Assembly (NCBI GenBank): GCA_002719135.1
Contig: PBGU01000007.1
Location: forward strand, 13,448-33,456
Length of the DNA stretch: 20,009 bases
DNA from: Gammaproteobacteria bacterium
Lineage (GTDB): Bacteria; Pseudomonadota; Gammaproteobacteria; Pseudomonadales; Azotimanducaceae
Reading direction: 5' to 3'
The notes under the pieces were generated by a model. The model ran no database searches. It was given only the letters and a program-made list of their open reading frames with translations, and was not told the DNA's origin. The translations under genes and the position numbers were made by a program. The stretch's first letter is position 1. Each line of letters starts with the position of its first letter. Of the stretch, positions 1-6,894 are shown in pieces.

Positions 1-239
1 GCCTCCTCGACGAGGAGTTCGTCATTCAAAATCCTCCAGTTACGTCTACCTCCTAGAAAAAACGCGATCAGACTCAACGCAATAAATGCGGGGGCTAGAA
101 GTGGAGCAACTCTCCACATCCCAGACGGGAGCATCTCGGCGGCTCCTACGATTAACGACACACCCAAGACGACGTATAGCACACCGAAAAACAGCGCGAT
201 CACGTGGCGAACGACAGCCAAAGCATCTGCTGATATCAC
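1..239 (-). CDS. Partial small membrane protein, C-terminus beyond window
   Basis: An open minus-strand frame reads without a stop from a GTG at 239 to the window edge (79 codons plus two bases). The product has two strongly hydrophobic stretches, roughly residues 9-33 and 44-62, separated by a short loop containing E-M-L-P-S-G. After the second stretch comes a basic turn (G-G-R-R-N-W-R) and an acidic tail. This is a two-helix inner-membrane pattern with the basic residues placed as the positive-inside rule expects. An AGG lies about 10 nt upstream of the GTG, and an in-frame TAA lies a little further upstream, so the start cannot be far away. A TTG at codon 7 is an alternative start. I do not recognise the family. 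The long open hydrophobic frame is the main reason to call a gene here rather than on the opposite strand. Confidence 0.55.
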   Translation of the reverse strand, partial: MISADALAVVRHVIALFFGVLYVVLGVSLIVGAAEMLPSGMWRVAPLLAPAFIALSLIAFFLGGRRNWRILNDELLVEE

Positions 240-402
240 GAATTTGCGCCTTTGAGTTACGTTTACGTCACGTTACGCCGTCGTCTAAGGGCCGTCAAAG
301 CAAACGCTCCTAGGGAACCACGTCGCAAATCACAGCGATTGGCACAAACGTCCCAAACCGCGAGAAAATAGCGAAGAACTTGATCGCCGGATCGACACAA
401 CG

Positions 403-1380
403 ATGCAACGCACCACACTCATTTTGTTACAGATCGCACTCGTGACTTTAACCAGTGCCTGCGGTGGTGGTTCCGGCGGGAATTCGAGTGCGACACCAGA
501 AGTTAGCGTTAACACGACAACGCAGACCTCAAATACGCAAACCGCCGACGAATGTTCAGGATCGGGGTCGCAACTCGACTGTACGTTCAACCACGACGGA
601 CTTGTACGGGAATACATCCTCTACGTACCCCAGTCGTACACTGGTAGCGAATCGGTACCTCTGCTCTTCAACTTCCACGGTTACGGAAGTAGCGCAATCG
701 GACAAATGAATTACGGCGACTTTCGTGTTCTAGCTGAAGAAGAACAGTTTATTCTTCTAGCGCCGCAGGGCACGCTTCTCGAAGATACCTCCCATTGGAA
801 CGTTGGCAGCTGGACCAGTGAAAGCACCGTCGACGATGTCGGTTTCACGTCCGCATTGATCGACAAGATCGCCACCGACTACCTTATCGATCTTTCCCGC
901 GTTTACTCTACCGGCATGTCAAACGGTGGCTACATGAGCCATCAGCTAGCCTGTCTTTTGAGCGACAACTTTGCGGCAATCGCGTCAGTAACTGGCTCCA
1001 TGTCGCCCGAAACGTTTAACGACTGTGCTCCGACCCACTCGACCTCTGTCTTGCAAATTCACGGAACGGAGGATGACGTCGTACCTTATGCCGGCGCCGA
1101 TTGGACCAAATCCATGGATGCCATCATGGACTTCTGGAGCACTTACAACGGTTGCGACCCCGCGCCTTCAATCACGGCTCTCCCCGATACCAACGAAGAC
1201 GGCACCATCGCTGACTTGATCGCCTACGCCAATTGCATTAACAACGTTGAAGTTCAGCTGTACCGAATGAACGAAATGGGTCACACGTGGCCAGAACCTG
1301 GTCGGGGTTGGGACATTAGTGGCATTAACGTCATCTGGAGCTTTCTTTCTCGGCATAGTCTCAATGGACTGGTCGAATAA
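403..1380 (+). CDS. Secreted lipoprotein esterase, PHB-depolymerase/LpqC-like alpha/beta hydrolase
   Basis: The 325-residue product begins with a lipoprotein-type signal peptide: a hydrophobic stretch at residues 5-17, then T-S-A-C with C20 as the probable lipidated cysteine. Thr at -3 is less usual than Leu. A Gly/Ser/Thr-rich linker follows to about residue 50. The catalytic domain has an HG oxyanion region (F-N-F-H-G, 89-93), the nucleophile elbow G-M-S-N-G with S173, an acid in H-G-T-E-D-D (D224 or D225) and the histidine in M-G-H-T-W-P (H294). This arrangement, especially the GMSNGG and GHTWP motifs, is typical of the polyhydroxybutyrate depolymerase/feruloyl esterase-like family (COG3509). 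The exact ester substrate cannot be read from the sequence. The product is probably envelope-anchored. The gene is monocistronic and converges on the next gene. No strong Shine-Dalgarno is visible before the ATG. Confidence 0.85.
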   Translation: MQRTTLILLQIALVTLTSACGGGSGGNSSATPEVSVNTTTQTSNTQTADECSGSGSQLDCTFNHDGLVREYILYVPQSYTGSESVPLLFNFHGYGSSAIGQMNYGDFRVLAEEEQFILLAPQGTLLEDTSHWNVGSWTSESTVDDVGFTSALIDKIATDYLIDLSRVYSTGMSNGGYMSHQLACLLSDNFAAIASVTGSMSPETFNDCAPTHSTSVLQIHGTEDDVVPYAGADWTKSMDAIMDFWSTYNGCDPAPSITALPDTNEDGTIADLIAYANCINNVEVQLYRMNEMGHTWPEPGRGWDISGINVIWSFLSRHSLNGLVE

Positions 1381-1384
1381 CTCA

Positions 1385-1397
1385 GAGCCGCTGGCTC
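1385..1397. terminator. Short GC-rich stem-loop between convergent genes
   Basis: GAGCC and GGCTC form a 5-bp stem around a GCT loop in the 35-nt gap between two convergent stop codons. There is no clear T-run on either side, so it is at best a weak bidirectional terminator. Confidence 0.3.
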
Positions 1398-1415
1398 CCC
1401 TTTCCCCGCCCACAT

Positions 1416-2042
1416 TCAGCTCGAGGATTTGCCGATAAGTCGGGTAGGCGACGCCAAAAACTGTTCGTAAAGCGAACAGGTCAACAGGGTGAAGTAGGGT
1501 GTTGCGAGAAACGCCCAGATCAACGTGAGAGGCCTGAATCTTGTGACCGCGAGAGACACGATTATGGAGAAAATCATCACCAACGTTACCAGCGAAAAAT
1601 TTGAATCGGTATGCACAAGCTTTCGCGACAAAGAAAACGACTCAATCACGCCGGTCTTTTTATCGACTGCATAGATCCAAACAAAGGTCCAAACAATACT
1701 CAGATAGAGCCCTGGAATCACCAGTAAAATGAAGCCGCAGAGGGTTCCAATTACGTACAGGACCCATATGCCCAGCAATTGCCGCCAGCGCCCATTGGCG
1801 AATCCCGCGCTGATGAACCGTCCGGTTGCCTGATCTTGGCCACGCAATGCCCGCAACATCGACTCAACATACCCACCAACAATTGCCGGTATGGCGAATA
1901 TGCCGACCACGCTAACCGCGCAAACGATTGTGGCAACAAGAAAAAGCAACGTATTGGCAAAGATCAAGAACGGTTTGTCACGACATACCGTATACGCCTG
2001 CCTAAACGCGACTTTCAATACTTCGTCCGACGATGAACTCAC
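1416..2042 (-). CDS. Multi-helix inner-membrane protein of unknown function
   Basis: The 208-residue protein has four to five hydrophobic segments, at roughly residues 25-55, 88-125 (possibly two helices, with an I-P-G break at 109-111), 150-166 and 170-192. The pattern of a helix pair with I-P-G-L-Y, followed by a charged loop (D-K-K-T-G-V-I-E-S-F) and S-x-x-L, resembles the poorly characterised YciC/DUF975-type family. I offer that only as a resemblance. The start is GTG at 2042. The frame upstream meets a TAA with no ATG before it, and the ribosome site is weak. The gene lies 78 nt downstream of the PhyH-like gene on the same strand and may be cotranscribed with it. No enzyme motif is visible. 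Confidence 0.75.
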   Translation of the reverse strand: MSSSSDEVLKVAFRQAYTVCRDKPFLIFANTLLFLVATIVCAVSVVGIFAIPAIVGGYVESMLRALRGQDQATGRFISAGFANGRWRQLLGIWVLYVIGTLCGFILLVIPGLYLSIVWTFVWIYAVDKKTGVIESFSLSRKLVHTDSNFSLVTLVMIFSIIVSLAVTRFRPLTLIWAFLATPYFTLLTCSLYEQFLASPTRLIGKSSS

Positions 2043-2120
2043 GTTTCTGCGGCTATCACATTAGGGTGCATGCTTGATACATGGGGTTCTCCTGCAGCCA
2101 TCAGCGAAGCCAACCAACGA

Positions 2121-3065
2121 TCACGACACCGCTTTCGGCACGGGGAGCACTTGTGATTGGTATGGAGCGCCAAAGCCCGCCAACTGCTTGAACACTTTCG
2201 GATTATCGCAGTCGTCCGCCAACGCCTTCGGAAAGTGATTGGGAATGTCGTCCTGCGGCTGGATCGAGGCATGGCGGTAGTAATTGGCAATCGTTAGTCG
2301 AAGACCCGGGGTGCTCTTCGGGTACGCGCCATGCCAAAGCTGCCCATGAAAAGCGATCAAGGATCCACGCGGGCACTCAACCGGAATCGCCTCGCGTATT
2401 GCTTGCGGCATCACTGGCTGCGAGTTGCGGTGATGCGAGCCCGCCACGCAAGCGAACGCACCGTCGGCCAATGTGTAATCCGTCAGGCACCAATTGCAAT
2501 TGGCATTGAGCGCGACACGTCCCCACGGTTGAGGCACGCCACCTTGGTCGCAATGCAGACCGAGTGACTCGCCGTATCCATCCCCTTTCCACTTTACGAA
2601 ACAATTGTGCGAACTAAAGCGGGTGGTGTATGGACCGATCATGTAGCGCATGAGCGCGGTCGCGACAGGATTGACTGCAAGATCACGAAACGCGCGGTCA
2701 AAAGTACACAACTGCATCAATTGAAACTGACTTGGTTTTGCTCCCGACTGCAGTTCCAACGTGCCGCGGTAGTCGCCGAAATCGACTTCGGACGAGGGGC
2801 CCTCTGCAACCGTAAACCCGCAACCCACCAGCTCTTCTGACTTGGCCAAAAGCACTTCGGTGAGCCGGTCAAGATTAGCGGGGGTTACACCCGTAACCTC
2901 GGGCGGTACCACGGCATATCCGTTGAGATCCAGATCCAGAACGTATTTTTCGAGGCCGAGCTCGGCGACAAGTTTTTGTCGAGCTTTCTGCAAATCGTTG
3001 CTACTCACGGCAAACGGAGCTTTCTTCTTCGCATCCTTGTCTTGTTTCGCTCGCTGCTTACTCAT
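2121..3065 (-). CDS. Phytanoyl-CoA dioxygenase (PhyH) family protein
   Basis: I place the start at the ATG ending at 3065 because an excellent Shine-Dalgarno, GGGAGGA (3069-3075), sits 3 nt upstream. A longer frame exists to 3194 but has no such signal. The product is 314 residues. Residues 1-16 are lysine-rich and probably disordered. The non-haem Fe(II)/2-oxoglutarate site is complete: H171-C-D173 form the HxD pair, H245 in L-W-H-G is the distal histidine, and R256 is the likely 2-oxoglutarate arginine. The segment L-T-D-Y-T-L-A-D-G-A-F with V-A-G-S-H-H (195-212) is the usual PhyH core. Members hydroxylate or halogenate varied small molecules, and the substrate here is unknown. The gene is divergent from the transporter operon and followed by a membrane protein gene. 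Confidence 0.85.
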   Translation of the reverse strand: MSKQRAKQDKDAKKKAPFAVSSNDLQKARQKLVAELGLEKYVLDLDLNGYAVVPPEVTGVTPANLDRLTEVLLAKSEELVGCGFTVAEGPSSEVDFGDYRGTLELQSGAKPSQFQLMQLCTFDRAFRDLAVNPVATALMRYMIGPYTTRFSSHNCFVKWKGDGYGESLGLHCDQGGVPQPWGRVALNANCNWCLTDYTLADGAFACVAGSHHRNSQPVMPQAIREAIPVECPRGSLIAFHGQLWHGAYPKSTPGLRLTIANYYRHASIQPQDDIPNHFPKALADDCDNPKVFKQLAGFGAPYQSQVLPVPKAVS

Positions 3066-3093
3066 CGATCCTCCCGACCAATTTGACCCAATC

Positions 3094-3122
3094 AAACTAC
3101 CGCTGTGTTCGAGACACGTCAA
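3094..3122 (-). promoter_or_regulatory. Candidate sigma-70 promoter for the PhyH-like gene
   Basis: On the minus strand, TTGACG (3122-3117) is followed after 17 nt by TAGTTT (3099-3094). The -35 matches the consensus at five of six bases and the -10 at three of six. The predicted leader to the ATG at 3065 is about 22 nt and contains the strong Shine-Dalgarno. The spacing and position are good but the -10 is weak. Confidence 0.35.
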
Positions 3123-3291
3123 AAAGTAGATGGTTCCGAACAATAAACGCGCCGCGGAAATAGTGTAACTGGCAAAAATCGGCTCGGCAGCCAATAAGTA
3201 CGCGGAGGTCGAGGAAGAGAAGAGGTTTTGGCTAGGACAGATTAGACTATAGGGTTCCTACAAACCAACTCGTATTAGTCGTAAGACGCCT

Positions 3292-4026
3292 ATGGCGACG
3301 CTCAATCCAAGTGCAAGTCGCGATGCACCGCCCTCTGGGCAGGTGATCGACCTCCAATCAATTCATAAGAATTACGATATGGGGTCCGAAACCATTCACG
3401 CCCTCAACGGGGTCGATTGCAGGATGGAAGTCAACGAGTACGTGGCCATAATGGGCCCGTCGGGTTCTGGCAAGTCAACCTTGATGAACATCATCGGCTG
3501 CTTGGACCGGCCTTCTACCGGGGAATATTGGCTCGCTGGCGAAAACGTATCAAAGCTCAATGACAAGGCTTTGGCCCGGGTACGCAATCGCATGATCGGG
3601 TTCGTGTTTCAGACCTTTAATCTCTTGTCGAAATCGAACGCCTTGCAAAACGTTGAAACGCCACTGTTGTACAGCGGTATCGGCCGACGCGAACGGCGCA
3701 ATCGAGCGCTAGAGGCATTGGAACGGGTGGGGCTTGGTGACCGCACATTCCATAAACCGAGCGAATTGTCCGGCGGACAACGTCAGCGCGTGGCTGTAGC
3801 GCGGGCACTCGTTAATGACCCGGCGATCCTTCTCGCCGATGAGCCAACGGGCAATCTCGATACGCGTACCGGCAAGGACATCATGGCGTTATTTGAAGAA
3901 CTCTATAGTGCAGGACAGACCATTATTCTGGTCACCCACGAACCCGAAATCGCAGTACGTGCCAAACGACACATCCACCTGCGCGACGGTGAAGTGACCG
4001 AAGACTACCTTGTGGAGAACAGCTAG
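3292..4026 (+). CDS. ABC transporter ATP-binding protein, LolD/MacB type
   Basis: This is a complete 244-residue nucleotide-binding subunit. It has Walker A G-P-S-G-S-G-K-S-T (55-63), a Q-loop in F-V-F-Q-T-F-N (104-110), the signature L-S-G-G-Q (159-163), Walker B I-L-L-A-D-E (179-184) with the P-T-G-N-L-D D-loop, and the switch histidine in T-H-E (H216). The -L-A-D-E-P-T-G-N-L-D- and N-L-L-S forms are typical of the LolD/MacB/FtsE group, which drives mechanotransmission rather than classic import. It is the first gene of an operon with a periplasmic adaptor and an FtsX-like permease. The adaptor's GTG start shares the last base of this gene's TAG stop, indicating translational coupling. The ribosome site before the ATG is weak. 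The 3066-3291 spacer holds AT-rich stretches but no promoter on this strand that I can defend. Confidence 0.93.
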   Translation: MATLNPSASRDAPPSGQVIDLQSIHKNYDMGSETIHALNGVDCRMEVNEYVAIMGPSGSGKSTLMNIIGCLDRPSTGEYWLAGENVSKLNDKALARVRNRMIGFVFQTFNLLSKSNALQNVETPLLYSGIGRRERRNRALEALERVGLGDRTFHKPSELSGGQRQRVAVARALVNDPAILLADEPTGNLDTRTGKDIMALFEELYSAGQTIILVTHEPEIAVRAKRHIHLRDGEVTEDYLVENS

Positions 4027-5582
4027 TGGCCACTCGAATCCTTCTGGTTATTTCTGTTGGTTTACTGGCAAGTTGCGATTACCTCGAGTCGTATTTGGCG
4101 GACGACAAAGTTGTTTCTCAAGAAAACGCCAATCTTCGTTACAGCGATTACCAGCAAGTTGTCGTGGAAGCGCGGAATATTCGCGTCGCCGTAGAAGCCG
4201 CTGGAGAAGTCGAACCCGTCACAACGGTCGAAGTGAAATCGAAGGCGTCAGGCGAAATTCTTGAATTAGCGGTAGATACCGGCGACGTGGTCGAGAGCGG
4301 CACACTGCTTGCCCAAATCGATCAACGCGTTCTCAAAAACACCCTAAAACAGGCAGAGGCAAGCCTCACCGTTGCGAAAGCAAGACTCGCTAATTCTAGT
4401 TCCCAACTCGAGCGAATCAATTCGCTCTACGTAAATAAATCGGTATCCAAGGCCGACTGGGAAAAGTCCTCTTTGGACCACGCTACGGCACAATCCGAAG
4501 TCGTGCAGCGCGAAATTGCCGTCGAAAACGCCGTCATTCAGCTTGGTGACTGCGACGTTAATGCGCCCATCACCGGAACTATCATCGAACGCGCCGTCGA
4601 ACAAGGCACGGTTATTTCTTCACCCATGGGTAACAGTAGCGGCGGGACCTTACTCTTGAAGATGGCCGATCTTTCTCGTGTTCAAGTACGCATGCTGGTG
4701 AACGAAATCGACATCGGCAAAATGAAACCGGGGGTTTCTGCGACCGTTAATGTCGCCGCTTACGCTAACCGTCCCTTTCAAGGCGAAGTGATTAAAGTTG
4801 AACCGCAAGCCACCACAGTCCAGAACGTCACCATGTTCCCGGTATTGATCGATCTAGAAAATCGCGAGGGACTTCTACGCCCTGGGATGAACGCCGATGT
4901 GGACGTCGTGGTCGCTAATCGGAATCAGGTGCTCGCCATTCCTAACGCAGCGCTACGTACTCAGGGCGATGTCTATTCAGGTGCCAGCGTGCTTGGTTAC
5001 ACAATGGAAGACGTTGACAAAATGCTCGCCGCATCACCAAAACCCGGGAAACGGGACGTAGCTGGGGGTGGCGGTTCGGCTGCGTCAACGGGGGAAAGCG
5101 ATCTCTCCGACGAAGAACGCCTGAAGGCGATCATGACCAAAATGCGAAGTGGTACAAGACCCAACGAAGAAGATGTCGCGTTTATGCGTAAGAACCGTGA
5201 ACTTATGCAGAAGATCGCGGGCTCTGGTGCTGGCCGAGGACGCCCAGGCGGTAGCAGTCCAAGCGCCTCAGACGGACGCCCAGCAAACGTTGGTCCTAGA
5301 GGACCCGGCGGGCAACTTCCCAAACGGGCCGTGTCGTCCGTCGATCAGCAGTTCGGTGGCGACTATATCGTCTTTGTAATCCGCAATGGTGAGGCGGTCG
5401 CCGTGCATGTTCAAACGGGCATCACGGACATGGATTACTCCGAAGTTGTCGCTGGTCTTAACCAAGGCGAAAAGGTTCTCATTCTGCCTAGCCAATCCTT
5501 GGTGCAATCGAACGAGACCTGGCAGAACCGAGCCAGCAGAATGAGCCCGATCCCGGGCATGGGTCGTGGCCGGCGAAGCTAA
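4026..5582 (+). CDS. Lipid-anchored periplasmic adaptor (MacA/HlyD-type membrane fusion protein)
   Basis: The 518-residue protein starts at a GTG overlapping the preceding stop codon by one base. Its signal peptide ends in a classic lipobox L-L-A-S-C (C17). Residue 18 is Asp, which in E. coli Lol rules retains lipoproteins in the inner membrane, as in AcrA. The lipoyl/barrel-sandwich halves flank a coiled-coil hairpin (about 100-172): V-K-S-K-A-S-G-E-I (70-78) and D-V-N-A-P-I-T-G-T-I (177-186). A beta-barrel (about 215-300) follows, then a membrane-proximal domain. That last domain is interrupted at about 338-435 by a charged helical piece (S-D-E-E-R-L, M-R-K-N-R-E-L-M) and a Gly/Arg/Pro/Ser-rich low-complexity run, and resumes at Y-I-V-F-V-I (447-452). 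The C-terminus is again G/R-rich. The protein should bridge the permease to an outer-membrane channel encoded elsewhere. Confidence 0.9.
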   Translation: MATRILLVISVGLLASCDYLESYLADDKVVSQENANLRYSDYQQVVVEARNIRVAVEAAGEVEPVTTVEVKSKASGEILELAVDTGDVVESGTLLAQIDQRVLKNTLKQAEASLTVAKARLANSSSQLERINSLYVNKSVSKADWEKSSLDHATAQSEVVQREIAVENAVIQLGDCDVNAPITGTIIERAVEQGTVISSPMGNSSGGTLLLKMADLSRVQVRMLVNEIDIGKMKPGVSATVNVAAYANRPFQGEVIKVEPQATTVQNVTMFPVLIDLENREGLLRPGMNADVDVVVANRNQVLAIPNAALRTQGDVYSGASVLGYTMEDVDKMLAASPKPGKRDVAGGGGSAASTGESDLSDEERLKAIMTKMRSGTRPNEEDVAFMRKNRELMQKIAGSGAGRGRPGGSSPSASDGRPANVGPRGPGGQLPKRAVSSVDQQFGGDYIVFVIRNGEAVAVHVQTGITDMDYSEVVAGLNQGEKVLILPSQSLVQSNETWQNRASRMSPIPGMGRGRRS

Positions 5583-5587
5583 ACGCC

Positions 5588-6805
5588 GTGTCGCTCCTTG
5601 AATCCATTCGTATTGCGCTGGGCGCAATCCGTGGTAACGCACTTCGGTCAGCGTTAACGATTTTGATGATTGTGATCGGGGTCGGTTGTGTAATTATCGG
5701 TGCAGCTTTCGGTTCGGGCACGCAAGCCGCCGTGCAAGAACAAATGAACACGCTCGGCACGAACGTTCTTGCAATCTGGCCCGGTCAATCCTTTGGGCGC
5801 GGTGGCGTTGCGTCGTCGAATCGGGTCTCGCTAACCATCGACGATTACGACGCGCTACGTCGAGACAGCCAGTTCCTTTCGGCCGTCGTTCCGGAATTGC
5901 GAAGCGGTCGTCAGGTCAAATTCGGCAACAAGAACATCTACGGCACGGTCACCGGGACGACACCCAATTACATGGCCGTTAACAATCGCGAACTGACCCA
6001 TGGACGCATGATCACACAGTCCGACCTTGCGGCGCGCAGACGCGTGGCCGTGCTCGGCTATAGCATCCCTACCAGTCTTGAATTCGCACCGACCAGTCTT
6101 CTAGGTCGAGATATTTCGATAGGTCGTATCATCTTCAAAGTCGTCGGGGTCTTCGCCGAGGTCGGATCAAGCTACGGTGGTCCAAGTGTCGACGACGCGA
6201 TATACATTCCGCTGACAACGGCTCGATTTCGTGTGTTCGGCTCGGATCGACTCGGATCCCTGTCCGCAGAAGTCAAAGAAAGCATCGGGGTCGACATGGC
6301 TATGGTCGATATCGAACGTGTGTTACGTCGCGAGCACAAAATCCGTCCGGGCGACCCAAACGACTTTACGATCATGAATCGGGCCGTTTTTAGCGACATG
6401 ATGCAATCAATTACCAGCACCTTGTCGACGTATATCATCGGTATCCTCGCCATAAGCCTTCTCATCGGAGCCATCGGCATCCTAAGTATCATGCTGGTCT
6501 CCGTAACCGAGCGAACCCGAGAAATCGGCGTCCGCAAAGCGCTCGGCGCCACGCGTGGAAATATCCTTACCCAGTTCATTGTGGAAGCGATTACATTAGG
6601 TGCATTGGGCGGGTTGTTTGGCATTGTTCTCGGATGGCTTGGAAGTGAGGCCATCTCGTCCCAATTTGATATGCCTTTGATCGTCGAGATGCAAACGGTT
6701 CTTATTGCAGTGGCCGTGAGTGTGTCCGTTGGATTCCTTGCCGGTGTTTGGCCCGCTTACCTGGCATCAAAACTAGACCCCATCGAAGCTCTCCGACACG
6801 ACTGA
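5588..6805 (+). CDS. ABC transporter permease, FtsX/MacB type
   Basis: The 405-residue product has the MacB topology. A short cytoplasmic start (S-L-L-E-S-I-R-I-A-L) is followed by a first helix (about 22-42) and a large periplasmic MacB-PCD domain (about 45-275). Three C-terminal helices follow, at about 280-304, 334-354 and 368-390. The conserved cytoplasmic loop T-E-R-T-R-E-I-G-V-R-K-A-L-G (307-320) and the C-terminal D-P-I-E-A-L-R (397-403) are hallmarks of the family. It starts with GTG 6 nt after the adaptor stop. Classic MacB fuses the ATPase to the permease; here they are separate genes with the adaptor between them. The cargo cannot be deduced. MacB relatives export macrolides, peptides, siderophores or lipoproteins. 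Confidence 0.92.
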   Translation: MSLLESIRIALGAIRGNALRSALTILMIVIGVGCVIIGAAFGSGTQAAVQEQMNTLGTNVLAIWPGQSFGRGGVASSNRVSLTIDDYDALRRDSQFLSAVVPELRSGRQVKFGNKNIYGTVTGTTPNYMAVNNRELTHGRMITQSDLAARRRVAVLGYSIPTSLEFAPTSLLGRDISIGRIIFKVVGVFAEVGSSYGGPSVDDAIYIPLTTARFRVFGSDRLGSLSAEVKESIGVDMAMVDIERVLRREHKIRPGDPNDFTIMNRAVFSDMMQSITSTLSTYIIGILAISLLIGAIGILSIMLVSVTERTREIGVRKALGATRGNILTQFIVEAITLGALGGLFGIVLGWLGSEAISSQFDMPLIVEMQTVLIAVAVSVSVGFLAGVWPAYLASKLDPIEALRHD

Positions 6806-6840
6806 TTCGAGCCCCTTCTTTTTCCATCGCTCAAACCACT

Positions 6841-6874
6841 GTGCGCCCAATCGGGTAAGCTTTCGGGTTCGCAC
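6841..6874 (+). other. Interrupted inverted repeat in leader of the hot-dog gene
   Basis: GTGCGCCC (6841-6848) can pair with GGG-TT-CGCAC (6865-6874), giving eight base pairs with a two-base bulge and a 16-nt loop. It lies 20 nt before the ATG, just upstream of the strong GGGGGAGA ribosome site. There is no T-run, so it is not a standard terminator. It may be chance. Confidence 0.25.
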
Positions 6875-6894
6875 GATCGGGGGAGATCCACGCA

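Noticed and set aside
86..313. 75-codon plus-strand frame near the left edge
   Set aside because: The product is Arg/Ser/Thr-rich with no fold pattern, and it lies antisense to the coherent hydrophobic minus-strand frame.
3233..3291. TATAGG and TATTAG as -10 elements for the ATPase operon
   Set aside because: Neither has an acceptable -35 at 16-18 nt, so no promoter is called.
6172..6654. 160-codon minus-strand frame opposite the permease
   Set aside because: Methionine- and arginine-rich product mirrors the permease helices; no independent signals.
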